Assembly: GCA_934371915.1 (NCBI GenBank)
Contig: CAKROE010000007.1
Location: forward strand, 3,353 to 67,352
Source: an uncultured Blautia sp.
GTDB lineage: Bacteria; Bacillota; Clostridia; Lachnospirales; Lachnospiraceae
DNA length: 64,000 nucleotides
Direction: 5' to 3'
How positions within the stretch are numbered: position 1 is the first letter of the stretch; every line of letters begins with the position of its first letter. The notes below the pieces were generated by a model. That model searched no databases, was not told the origin of the DNA, and saw only the letters and a list, made by a program, of their open reading frames with translations. Below are positions 18,310 through 27,385 of the stretch, in pieces. The position numbers were made by a program, and so were the translations under genes.

Positions 18310-19860
18310 CTACTGCCCTCTTTTTACTACAACAACTCCATCAATCACTGCAATGGATCCAGAATCAGGGTACGATGGCATATCTTTCGTTTCAACCTCC
18401 AGTTTCTGTAACATTTCATCCGATACAGTTTCATAAGTATATCCCAAATAGTTTGACATAAACCAGTCTCTGGAATAACGATTTATTAATATCGATGTAT
18501 GTCCTCCATACCAAAACGGCGTATTCTGCCAGGAATTCGAGAACGAATCATCCTCATAATTTTCGCCGATAAATGCAACCGGATATTTGTCTGAATATCC
18601 ATCTACACTTTTTATCCTTGTTACTAGTGTCTCAAAATACGCAACTGTTTGCTCTGTTGTCCAGTATCCAGACATATAATTACCATTCGCCTGCCAGATA
18701 AAGTTTATTATAAGCAGTAATGATGCCAGTAATACAATCCATTCTCCACATCCCTTTAACTTTGCGCATACTCCTGACAATTTCAGTGGATATAACTCAT
18801 TTAAAACAATCGGAGTAAAAAACAAAACAGCCATACCATATACCATTAAGCAATAAATATCACTTCCCGGACACATTATTTCTATACTGTCTGCCGCAAT
18901 CATCAAAAATACGCCTAACATTAAAACACTAATTATATTACTTAATCTTTTTTTGTTAGTGATCATATAGACAACAACAAAAAGCAAACTACCTATCATC
19001 AAAATCAGAACTGCATCTCTTACTATTTTCGTAGTTGTAATAGAAAAATAATTTGATTTATATAAAAATGCACAATTTTTTATAATTTTCTTTATAATTC
19101 CCGGAAGTTCTTTCAGTTCAATACGCCCCATAGAATTAATACCCTGATAAGTATCAAGAACCACATTGTCCTTCCACAAGAAAAAATTTAATATTGCAAA
19201 GTAACCGAGCAAACCTCCCAGAATAACTCCAACACTTTTTATACCATTAACAATTGTCCTATATAAATTCCATTCCTCACGAATGCACTTTGTCAATAAA
19301 AGTAATACAAATAGTGCAATCGTCCATGGCAAATATGCCTGATAAATTCCCATTGAAAACGCAATACACAATATTGCCGGAATAAAACCATACTTATATT
19401 TTTTGTATAAATAAACAGCTAACGTTGCGGCACATATTGCCAGCCCATAATATGGTGCTGTAAACGAAAAAAACATCAAACTGACAATAGATGGAAATGT
19501 AATTACAATTCCACCAATCAATACACAGCTCAGCATACTTTTAACATCATATATATTGACTATAATACAAGCAGATACGCTTATTAACACTATAGTCAAA
19601 ATTCCATTTAAAAATGTTAAATTATATACTCCCCATATTTTATGCCATTTATCATTAACTAAATATAACACCCACCTTCCTGACGGAAGATCTGCTCCTG
19701 CTCTAAATGGTGTAAATCTAATATTGTCATGATTATTTAATACATTTGCCAACACAAAAAAATGTGTAAATAAACCAATAATCAATGTCCAAATAAATGT
19801 TATCTTAAATCTTTTATCTATTTTTTTATATAGTTTTTTTAATATATTCTGTGGTTCCAT
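18310..19860 (-). CDS. GtrII-like membrane glucosyltransferase
   Basis: A 516-residue protein with about eleven membrane helices that resembles the GtrII family (serotype-converting glucosyltransferases of phages). After the first helix it has NNHDNIRFTPFRAGADLPSG, a large outside loop like that following the acidic catalytic residues of GT-C enzymes, then SGRWVLYLVNDK. A C-terminal soluble part (about residues 420-516) includes FIGENYEDDSFSNSW. Such enzymes transfer a sugar from a polyprenyl-phosphate carrier to a polymer outside the membrane. A GtrB-like partner gene is at 25230 on the opposite strand. No GtrA flippase was seen. Confidence 0.75.
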   Translation of the reverse strand: MEPQNILKKLYKKIDKRFKITFIWTLIIGLFTHFFVLANVLNNHDNIRFTPFRAGADLPSGRWVLYLVNDKWHKIWGVYNLTFLNGILTIVLISVSACIIVNIYDVKSMLSCVLIGGIVITFPSIVSLMFFSFTAPYYGLAICAATLAVYLYKKYKYGFIPAILCIAFSMGIYQAYLPWTIALFVLLLLTKCIREEWNLYRTIVNGIKSVGVILGGLLGYFAILNFFLWKDNVVLDTYQGINSMGRIELKELPGIIKKIIKNCAFLYKSNYFSITTTKIVRDAVLILMIGSLLFVVVYMITNKKRLSNIISVLMLGVFLMIAADSIEIMCPGSDIYCLMVYGMAVLFFTPIVLNELYPLKLSGVCAKLKGCGEWIVLLASLLLIINFIWQANGNYMSGYWTTEQTVAYFETLVTRIKSVDGYSDKYPVAFIGENYEDDSFSNSWQNTPFWYGGHTSILINRYSRDWFMSNYLGYTYETVSDEMLQKLEVETKDMPSYPDSGSIAVIDGVVVVKRGQ

Positions 19861-19883
19861 TCTATTTTCTCATCCCTACAGTT

Positions 19884-20873
19884 TTATAAGTCATTTTTAT
19901 ATCTTTCAAACGGTGTCGTAAAAATCCTCAAAAACTGACTGTACTCCTTCTGACTATAAAAATACGCTCGATCATGACGTGTAATATCGAATCTCTCAAA
20001 CCCCTCTTTTTTCAAAAGATTATATGTTTTTTCGTAAGCATCTCCCGTCATTGTGTTTAACTGCCACAAAGAAAAGTTAAGTGCCCAATTGACAAATGCC
20101 CGTTCCATTCTTTCATATAAACGTCTGTTCTTTAATTCTTTCTGCATTTCCAGAAGCGCTATATAAAAACAATTCCATGATTTTTCTCTCGTTCGCGATA
20201 ATGATGTTTTTATATTTACTCTCTGATGAATGAGTATTTTATCTACCGTTACAATTCTTTTTGCACATGCAAGCGCAATAAATACAAAAAGCATATCATT
20301 CGTGGTTCTGAGATTCTGATACTCAATTCCAATCCTCTGAATATATTCTCTCTTGTACAGCTTATCCCACGGCCATCCATTAAACATTCTGAAAATATTA
20401 TCTCTCACATCTTCATCACATGCTGCAAATGGCTCTCTCTCCGGAAAATATTGTTTTCGAAATGCCCATGTACATTTTTTATATGTTTTTTCTGTATAAT
20501 CATAAAGGTCTGCATTAAACACGCAAACTTCTGCATCCTTAGCACGTGCCGCATTATATGCCTCTTCCAGCATATTCTCCTCAAAAAAATCATCGGCATC
20601 GAGAAAAGCCAGGTATTCTCCCTGCGCAATGGCCATTCCATTATTTCTTGCTGCACCAGCGCCCTGATTTTCCTGATCTATAACTTTAATACGACTGTCC
20701 TTTTTTTCGTATTCTTTCAGAATCTCCAGTGACTTATCACTCGATCCATCATTAACACAAATAATTTCTATATCACGTAATGTCTGACTCAACAGGCTGT
20801 CCAGCCCCTGTTGTAAAAATTCCGCCGCATTATATACAGGTATGATTACTGATACTTTAAAAATATTATTCAT
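19884..20873 (-). CDS. glycosyltransferase family 2
   Basis: A 329-residue cytoplasmic GT-A glycosyltransferase. The N-terminal FKVSVIIPVYNAAEFLQQGL, the CVNDGSSD nucleotide-binding motif, GAGAARNNGMAIAQGEY and the metal-binding LDADDFFEENML (DxD-like) are clear. The C-terminal half is helical and of unknown acceptor specificity. It lies in a run of three GT2 genes read from one promoter near 23206. It lacks the basic C-terminal SKSYKIGRKIT-type tail found in the other two, so it probably differs in membrane attachment. Confidence 0.88.
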   Translation of the reverse strand: MNNIFKVSVIIPVYNAAEFLQQGLDSLLSQTLRDIEIICVNDGSSDKSLEILKEYEKKDSRIKVIDQENQGAGAARNNGMAIAQGEYLAFLDADDFFEENMLEEAYNAARAKDAEVCVFNADLYDYTEKTYKKCTWAFRKQYFPEREPFAACDEDVRDNIFRMFNGWPWDKLYKREYIQRIGIEYQNLRTTNDMLFVFIALACAKRIVTVDKILIHQRVNIKTSLSRTREKSWNCFYIALLEMQKELKNRRLYERMERAFVNWALNFSLWQLNTMTGDAYEKTYNLLKKEGFERFDITRHDRAYFYSQKEYSQFLRIFTTPFERYKNDL

Positions 20874-20885
20874 TTTTATTCCTCT

Positions 20886-22031
20886 TTATTTGCGAAGTGC
20901 CTTTTTTATTTTTCTTGGAATACACGTAATAGCTCTACCAACCTTTAAGGATGTAGAGTTTTCCATATCATCGAGTTTTTTCTGCAATTTTTTAGACTTT
21001 TTCCAGAATTTATTTGCTGCAATTGATAATTCTTCTACACTTCCATATTTCTTCAGTTCACCACGACAGGTATCATCAAAATAACCATCCATATCATCTA
21101 TAACTCTATTAGCATTTTCCCATGCCTTGTCTGTAAAATATGACTTATCAAACAATCCCTTTTCTCTCGCCTCTGCCAGTTCTTTATGCATTGTCAGCAA
21201 AAATGCATATTTATATTCCAGTGCCAGTCTGAACAGATTCCAACGATAGGATTCATATTTTAAGGAAATTACAAGCTTATCAACCTTTTCTTTCACTTCT
21301 GGATTAGCCATAAGGAACTTATCTATTGATACATATTCATCACACAGGCAATAAATTTTAGCAGCAGATTTCACAGATGAATTAGCATTATCTGTTCGAT
21401 AATGTAAATATGCATCCTTTACTAGGACTGCCCGTTCTGCACTCGCCCATACCTTAAATGCGAATCCCAGATCCTGATAAGATGCTCCTGGTGTTTCAGC
21501 AAAGCGAACATTCTTTTCTAATAGCATTTCTCTGCGGTAAATCCCTGACCAAATAGAAGCTCTTACCCGAAAAATATCCTGATGATCAACCGGTTTAAAA
21601 ACTTTGTCATATAAGTCATATTCTTTCAGCACTTCAAAATACGTACTCTGTGGTTCCGGCTGTGATACATACGTGTAATAATTTGCTTTCACAACATCTG
21701 CGTTACATCTTTTTGCAACCGCATACAGTTCTTCAAACATATTTAAATCTGCAAAATCGTCTGTTTCAACAATTCCAATATATTCTCCTGTTGCATTATC
21801 AATTCCCACATTCATACTATGACCATACCCTGAATTAGCTTTATGAATCACCTTGATTCTGCTATCCTTTTCAGCATACTCATCTAAGATATCACCTGTA
21901 GAATCTTTCGAACCATCATCTATACAAATAATCTCGATATCTTCCAGTGTCTGGTTTACAACACTGTTCATACACTCTCTTAGAAATTTTTCCACATTAC
22001 ATGCCGGCATTAATATTGATACTTTAGGCAT
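20886..22031 (-). CDS. glycosyltransferase family 2
   Basis: A 381-residue GT2 protein from the ATG at 22031 (MPKVSILMPACNVEKFL), which has a GGGAGG site 8 bases upstream. An alternative ATG at 22049 overlaps the previous stop as ATGA and cannot be excluded. Motifs are CIDDGSKDSTGDIL and GYGHSMNVGIDNATGEY. The metal site reads VETDDFADL instead of the usual DxDD, a variant seen in some family members. A coiled, basic C-terminus (WKKSKKLQKKLDDMEN, then SLKVGRAITCIPRKIK) probably contacts the membrane or a partner. The acceptor is unknown. Confidence 0.87.
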   Translation of the reverse strand: MPKVSILMPACNVEKFLRECMNSVVNQTLEDIEIICIDDGSKDSTGDILDEYAEKDSRIKVIHKANSGYGHSMNVGIDNATGEYIGIVETDDFADLNMFEELYAVAKRCNADVVKANYYTYVSQPEPQSTYFEVLKEYDLYDKVFKPVDHQDIFRVRASIWSGIYRREMLLEKNVRFAETPGASYQDLGFAFKVWASAERAVLVKDAYLHYRTDNANSSVKSAAKIYCLCDEYVSIDKFLMANPEVKEKVDKLVISLKYESYRWNLFRLALEYKYAFLLTMHKELAEAREKGLFDKSYFTDKAWENANRVIDDMDGYFDDTCRGELKKYGSVEELSIAANKFWKKSKKLQKKLDDMENSTSLKVGRAITCIPRKIKKALRK

Positions 22032-22045
22032 CTCGAAATCCTCCC

Positions 22046-23164
22046 TCATCGCACTTTATTCACAATTTTTTTCACAGTCAATTTGCATGTATAAGTAAAT
22101 CCATGTTGTTTCCAACATTTAATTCCACCCTTAATAAGCCGCGCGGGTAAGGTTATTTTTCTTCCAATCTTATATGACTTTGACTGCTTTATTTTCTTCA
22201 ATTGCCGTTTTAATTTGTTGGTTTCATTCTTTTTATCATTTGCCGCTTTGACAAGTATTCCACTCATAAAACATCTTTCATATGCCGTACAGGAATTCAA
22301 AAATCTTTCTTTCTCGCTTTGAGGAATCTGCATGTATATTCTTTGAACATGTTTCGCCAACAACCAAAGAATATTATCTATTTCACGATTTGTTTCAATG
22401 TCCTGAACATGCAGCTCTCCCACTACTTTCATCTGATCCATCAGGCAGCAAAAATATCCTTCCAGATTCTTCCAGTTTTCCTGTCTGGTCATAATTGACT
22501 GTTCTCTCACTCTTCTGTAAAAATAGATATCCTTCACGCAAAAAACACGCTGCGCCTGTAATAGTGTTTTAAAAGTAAAACAATTATCTTCGTGAAGAAT
22601 CCCATTGTAAAATCGAATATTTTTTTCATCAAGGAACTCTCTTCGGACAATCTGAAGACATGCAGAAGACAGATAATCTTTGTTTTTTCTAAGTTCAACA
22701 AGCATTTGCTCCCCTGTTAATACTTTTTCATAATCACCCTTTCGATAATATGCATTAGCAAATGCTCCATGCTTTTCTGTCAATTCCTCATTCTCATAAA
22801 AACTTGTACCTGAAAAATACAGCACATCCAGATTTTTAGCCTCACATACATCCCATAATTCTTCCAGCGCAAATGATGTGAGCAAATCATCACTATCCAT
22901 AAAATACACATATTTTCCACAAGCCTGATCAAGTGCTGCATTTCTTGCAGCAGATAAACCTCCATTTATCTGATCAATCACCTTTATCTGTTCATGCTGT
23001 TTTTCATATCTTCTTAATATTTCCAGAGAAGTATCTGTCGATCCATCATTTACACATATTATTTCCAGATCACCAACAATAGACTGTGCCAGAATTGAAT
23101 CCAGACATTCCTCTATATATTTTTCTGTATTCCACACCGGAATAACTACTGAAACCTTTTTCAT
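22046..23164 (-). CDS. glycosyltransferase family 2
   Basis: A 372-residue GT2 enzyme, first gene of the minus-strand glycan operon. It shows KKVSVVIPVWNTEKYIEE, ICVNDGSTDTSLEIL, GGLSAARNAALDQACGKY and the DxD-type FMDSDDLL metal site. A helical middle part precedes a basic tail with SKSYKIGRKITLPARLIKG, related to the tail of the next gene. Its stop codon overlaps an ATG of the next gene. A good promoter lies about 42 bp upstream of its start. Donor and acceptor sugars are not deducible. Confidence 0.88.
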   Translation of the reverse strand: MKKVSVVIPVWNTEKYIEECLDSILAQSIVGDLEIICVNDGSTDTSLEILRRYEKQHEQIKVIDQINGGLSAARNAALDQACGKYVYFMDSDDLLTSFALEELWDVCEAKNLDVLYFSGTSFYENEELTEKHGAFANAYYRKGDYEKVLTGEQMLVELRKNKDYLSSACLQIVRREFLDEKNIRFYNGILHEDNCFTFKTLLQAQRVFCVKDIYFYRRVREQSIMTRQENWKNLEGYFCCLMDQMKVVGELHVQDIETNREIDNILWLLAKHVQRIYMQIPQSEKERFLNSCTAYERCFMSGILVKAANDKKNETNKLKRQLKKIKQSKSYKIGRKITLPARLIKGGIKCWKQHGFTYTCKLTVKKIVNKVR

Positions 23165-23205
23165 TCTACGTTCTCCCTAATTACATCACGTCATAGTTAA
23201 TTTAA

Positions 23206-23235
23206 ATTATAACACATTCTCCCCTTTCATTGCAA
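23206..23235 (-). promoter_or_regulatory. promoter of the minus-strand glycosyltransferase operon
   Basis: On the minus strand TTGCAA (23230-23235) and an extended -10 TGTTATAAT (box 23206-23211) are 18 bp apart. They lie 42 bp upstream of the GT2 gene at 23164. The operon probably runs through five genes to 17213. The 294-bp gap also separates it from the divergent gene at 23459, for which I see no strong promoter. Confidence 0.65.
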
Positions 23236-23458
23236 ATTTATATAGAAAATATTCGATATTCTTAATGTGAATGAAATTCCCCCAAAATATTAGTGCTTTT
23301 TCCCTCAATATATTGTATACTTTTAATTTAGGAAACTCGCATGCATCTAGTGTTAATTTTCCATATAAAAATTAAACATGCTGTACTCTTGTATGTATCT
23401 TTGGAGACAAAATTCTAAATAATCACATAAATTATACTAATAAGGAAAGGTATTCGTA

Positions 23459-25138
23459 ATGAAAAAGCAAAAAAACATACTGCAACAAAACAATTTATTT
23501 TTTATAGGATTGATATGTATCACAATATTTTCATTTTGGAAATGTAGATATGGATTAGGTAATAATGACGAACCATTTTATCTAACCATTCCTTTTCGCA
23601 TGAGCCAGGGGGACAAATTATTTTTACATGAATGGCACGTTTCGCAGACAGTAGCGTTTCTAACATTTCCCATTATGAAATTATATCAGCTTATTATTAA
23701 GGACACGGCAGGAATTATCCTTCATTTTCGGTATATTTATATTTGTATAAATGCAATTATTACAGCAATTGCTTATTATAGACTAAAAAAATACGGAAAA
23801 AATGCCGCAATAATCTGTATGTTATATTTTTTATTTGTTCCATTCAACATCATGGCATTATCATATAATAGTATTGGTCTGGCTTGCAACTTTTTGTGCA
23901 CAGTCTTCCTTATTACATCTAATGAAAAAAAGAAATGTGACTATGTTTTTGCCGGCATATTCTTTGCAATGATGGTATTATGTCAGCCAATTCTATGCTT
24001 AATTTTTTGCATAGAAGCTATAATAATACTGATATATGCAAAATATAAAAAGAAAAAACCTCTAATGCAAAAACTAATATATTTCTTTATAGGCTGCATC
24101 ATTATGGCATTTCCAATCATAACATATTTGTTCATAAAAGTAGGACTACATAGCGTTATCGCTGCAATACCGCAAATATTAAACGATCCCGAGCACAGAG
24201 GCGCAGGAACTATTGGAAATCTCCTTCACAACATAGTACGTTTATACATTCCTGAGAAAGGAATCATAATTAGTCACTTTTCAATTAATACTAAAATAAT
24301 ATTAAAAATATTATATGCTATGTTTGTACTTATTTGGATAAGCGTAATAATAGATAAATCCAATCGAAGAAATACCAAAATTATAATTTCTTCATTGATT
24401 GCAACCGTAATCAGTTGTTGCTATTTGTTATTTGTTCAAAGCTCATATATTAATTTTCTGATATTTCCCTGGGTATTGCATGGCATAACATTATTTCTGT
24501 TAGAGGAAGATAAAAAAATAAGAACGACATTGAAAATTGCCTGGTTAATAGGTTTTTCTCATGCTATTGCCTTTCTAGGATCTAATCAGTACGGTTATGT
24601 AATTAATATAGCACTTCTTTCAGCAGCACTTATAAGTATTTTGTTAAGTTTACGTGAAAAGGCCACAAAAAAATTTATTGGAATATGTGTTCTTATAACA
24701 TTTTGTTTGCTTGGATATGCCAGAACAGAACATGTATTTTGGCAAACACCACCCTCTACATTAACGGAACAATGTTCAGAAGGAAGTGTTAAAGGAATCT
24801 ATGTAACAAAAGAAACGAAGGAATTTTACAACAAACGAATTGCTGATATAAAGGAAAAAAATATTACAGAAAAAGATAATGTACTGTTTTTAACCCAAGA
24901 TACCTTTTTACCACTGGAAACAGCTGGAACTGTATCCCAGTATTCTTGTTGGCTTTCAGGCGTCAATGAAGCAACTTTTTCAAGACTGAAAACATATTAT
25001 GCGATGGTTCCAGAGAAAATACCAAATAAAATTTATATTGGAAAAGAATATGTTAACAAAAAAGACGTTACTAAATGGGCAGAACAGTATGGTTTTCATA
25101 TATCCAAAAGTGAGGTCAGTTACTTTTTAGAAAAGTAA
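23459..25138 (+). CDS. polytopic GT-C-like membrane protein, possible glycosyltransferase
   Basis: A 559-residue integral membrane protein with about eleven helices and a soluble C-terminal domain of about 120 residues. The first extracytoplasmic loop contains GLGNNDEPFYLTIPFRMSQG. The adjacent Asp-Glu in this loop resembles the acidic catalytic motif of GT-C (GT39/ArnT-like) enzymes, which use polyprenyl-phosphate sugars. I do not recognise a named family. It is AT-rich like its neighbours and is followed 91 bp later by a GtrB-like gene that could supply its polyprenyl-phosphate donor. Codon use and position suggest it was acquired with the glycan block. Confidence 0.65.
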   Translation: MKKQKNILQQNNLFFIGLICITIFSFWKCRYGLGNNDEPFYLTIPFRMSQGDKLFLHEWHVSQTVAFLTFPIMKLYQLIIKDTAGIILHFRYIYICINAIITAIAYYRLKKYGKNAAIICMLYFLFVPFNIMALSYNSIGLACNFLCTVFLITSNEKKKCDYVFAGIFFAMMVLCQPILCLIFCIEAIIILIYAKYKKKKPLMQKLIYFFIGCIIMAFPIITYLFIKVGLHSVIAAIPQILNDPEHRGAGTIGNLLHNIVRLYIPEKGIIISHFSINTKIILKILYAMFVLIWISVIIDKSNRRNTKIIISSLIATVISCCYLLFVQSSYINFLIFPWVLHGITLFLLEEDKKIRTTLKIAWLIGFSHAIAFLGSNQYGYVINIALLSAALISILLSLREKATKKFIGICVLITFCLLGYARTEHVFWQTPPSTLTEQCSEGSVKGIYVTKETKEFYNKRIADIKEKNITEKDNVLFLTQDTFLPLETAGTVSQYSCWLSGVNEATFSRLKTYYAMVPEKIPNKIYIGKEYVNKKDVTKWAEQYGFHISKSEVSYFLEK

Positions 25139-25229
25139 AGATATCATAACCAAAGAAATTGAAACACTTAACGTATCTTTCTTTTCAAACGAATAAAAAG
25201 AAAATCAATAAAGAATAGGAGCAAAAATA

Positions 25230-26183
25230 ATGCAACGGTTAATGATAGTAGTTCCATGCTATAATGAAGAAGAAATTTTACCCTATAGTATTCAAAAATT
25301 GACAGACGTAATAAAAAATCTAATTTCAAACTCCAAAGTTGCATCAAATAGTGGAATATTATTTGTGAATGACGGAAGCAAAGATCATACTTGGGAAATA
25401 ATTCAGACAGAATATAATAACAACCCATATATTTATGGACTGGATCTTGCAGGTAATGTAGGACATCAGAATGCACTATTTGCAGGAATCCAGACTGCTG
25501 CTGAAATATGTGACGTATCTATTAGCATTGATGCCGATCTTCAGGATGATATCAACGTAATCGAGCAGATGGTGGATGAATATCTTGCAGGTGCAGATAT
25601 TGTCTATGGAGTTCGAAGTGAAAGAACAACTGATACATTTTTTAAACGTTTTACTGCACAGTCTTTTTACCGGGTTATGCAAATGATGGGGGTAAAAACA
25701 GTATATAATCATGCAGATTTCCGTTTAATGAGTGCAAGAGCCATGAAACAGCTAGGACAATATAAAGAACGAAATCTGTTTCTTCGAGGAATAGTTCCAC
25801 TTATTGGATATAAAACAGCCACAGTAACTTATGCACGTAAGGAAAGACTAGCTGGCGAAAGCAAATATCCGTTAAAGAAAATGCTGTCATTTGCCTGGGA
25901 TGGTATTACTTCATTTAGCATAAAACCAATTAGCATGATTATGGCTTTTGGCGGAATAATTGTGGCATGTTCAGTGCTTGCATTTATCTACACTTTAGTA
26001 TCTTATTTTATGGGACATGTAAGCCCTGGATGGTCTTCACTAATGATTTCCATCTGGTTTTTGGGCGGAGTGCAGTTGCTTTTTATTGGAGTTGTCGGAC
26101 AATATGTCGGAAAGACGTACATAGAAAGCAAAGAACGTCCACGATATAATGTGGCTGAGTTTTTAAACCACGAAAAAGAATGA
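25230..26183 (+). CDS. GtrB-like polyprenyl-phosphate glycosyltransferase
   Basis: A 317-residue GT2 protein of the DPM1/GtrB type, which charges undecaprenyl phosphate with a sugar (often glucose) on the inner membrane face. Motifs are RLMIVVPCYNEEEILPYS, FVNDGSKDHTW, GNVGHQNALFAG and SIDADLQDD with the DxD site, plus RLMSARAMKQL. A conserved amphipathic region AGESKYPLKKMLSFAWDGITS precedes two C-terminal membrane helices (about 233-258 and 268-292), as in GtrB. It likely feeds the GtrII-like protein and/or the GT-C-like protein at 23459. A hairpin follows the stop codon. Confidence 0.9.
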   Translation: MQRLMIVVPCYNEEEILPYSIQKLTDVIKNLISNSKVASNSGILFVNDGSKDHTWEIIQTEYNNNPYIYGLDLAGNVGHQNALFAGIQTAAEICDVSISIDADLQDDINVIEQMVDEYLAGADIVYGVRSERTTDTFFKRFTAQSFYRVMQMMGVKTVYNHADFRLMSARAMKQLGQYKERNLFLRGIVPLIGYKTATVTYARKERLAGESKYPLKKMLSFAWDGITSFSIKPISMIMAFGGIIVACSVLAFIYTLVSYFMGHVSPGWSSLMISIWFLGGVQLLFIGVVGQYVGKTYIESKERPRYNVAEFLNHEKE

Positions 26184-26191
26184 AACGTGTG

Positions 26192-26227
26192 GAGGGGTAG
26201 GAGAAATATTCTTTCCCCTCTATTTTT
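26192..26227 (+). terminator. hairpin after the GtrB-like gene
   Basis: GAGGGG (26192-26197) pairs with CCCCTC (26215-26220), and TATTTTTG follows. The 17-base loop is long, so the hairpin is moderate. It lies between two convergent genes. Confidence 0.45.
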
Positions 26228-27374
26228 GAAAATTACAAATAATTCTTCCATATATTTTATCAATATTTTTCCAAAACTCAGTAACACCAACGGACGCTAC
26301 ATAAGATATTACAATCAAAATAATCCATGCTACTATCGCATCCTTTGTTGCTGATATTAGCTTCGCAAACGGATAAAAATAATAACAGAAAAAAGTGTGT
26401 GTCAACCACATATTCGTGCTTTCCCGTCCAATAAGCATAGCGACTTTTTTTACCGGCTTCAAATACGAAAGTAAATCAGTCATGCATATAATAAAAATCG
26501 GTACATATATCATGTCAATCGACTGCCCCACAGCAACAACTCTTAAATACACAATTAATCCCAGGATACATAAGTCCTTACCCGGATCAAGCATATTATT
26601 TCTCTGTAAAGCAACTTTCAATTTTTCCAAAAGATTATCCTTTGCAAGAAGTGTTCCCATCCAAAAGCAGGAAATAAACGGTGCGGTCTGACAAAAGAAA
26701 ATGTTGTATATATAAGAATTTGCCAGTGTACTAAAAAATTCAACATTTCTTAAATTCGGAAAAATATAAGACACCAAAAGATGACAGATAATAATTCCCG
26801 TAGCATTCGTAATTGTAGAAAAACGGTCTATCAATTTTTTTATAAGTGGAAATGTTATAATTGCATAAACATACTTAATCAAGAACCACCATTCTCTATT
26901 ATAAGAGCAATCCAGTCCTATAAAATTTCTGATAAATTCTCCCAACGAAAAATTTTGATATACATGGCAAATAATTTCGTCCTTACAATAAGTTGGCTGC
27001 TTGGAAAAGAATGCGAATGCCAACGGTATAAATATAATAAAAACTTTCCAATAGCTGATATATACATTTTTCAGTCTTGCAATCAAATCAATTTTTCTTT
27101 TAATTGTACTTTTATAAATTCCATATCCGCTAAGAAAAAAGAAAATCGAAACACATATTTTCCCAAACGAACTCATGTAATAAACAAACTTATGCTCCAG
27201 CCCCCCTAATTGGCACACTAACCCATTTTCTATCATTCTCTCCGGAAAAAAATACAGATGATGTATCAGCATGAGTATAATTGCAATACCTTTTATAACT
27301 CTTGTATCTTCCTTTGTGAAATATGTATTCATATCTGTTTTTATGGACCGATCCATTTCCTTTCTTGCTATCAT
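26220..27374 (-). CDS. acyltransferase family 3 membrane protein
   Basis: A polytopic acyltransferase-3 family protein of about 384 residues. The family motif is at the N-terminus: TRVIKGIAIILMLIHHLYFFPERM, including the conserved His in helix 1. ICVSIFFFLSGYGIYKS follows, then about nine more helices. It probably O-acylates a sugar. The start is uncertain: ATG at 27374 has no clear ribosome site, a TTG overlapping the upstream stop (27389) and ATGs at 27356 and 27332 are alternatives. It follows the GH112 phosphorylase gene directly, so the two are probably co-transcribed, an odd pairing. Confidence 0.8.
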   Translation of the reverse strand: MIARKEMDRSIKTDMNTYFTKEDTRVIKGIAIILMLIHHLYFFPERMIENGLVCQLGGLEHKFVYYMSSFGKICVSIFFFLSGYGIYKSTIKRKIDLIARLKNVYISYWKVFIIFIPLAFAFFSKQPTYCKDEIICHVYQNFSLGEFIRNFIGLDCSYNREWWFLIKYVYAIITFPLIKKLIDRFSTITNATGIIICHLLVSYIFPNLRNVEFFSTLANSYIYNIFFCQTAPFISCFWMGTLLAKDNLLEKLKVALQRNNMLDPGKDLCILGLIVYLRVVAVGQSIDMIYVPIFIICMTDLLSYLKPVKKVAMLIGRESTNMWLTHTFFCYYFYPFAKLISATKDAIVAWIILIVISYVASVGVTEFWKNIDKIYGRIICNFQK

Positions 27375-27385
27375 TTTTATATTAC

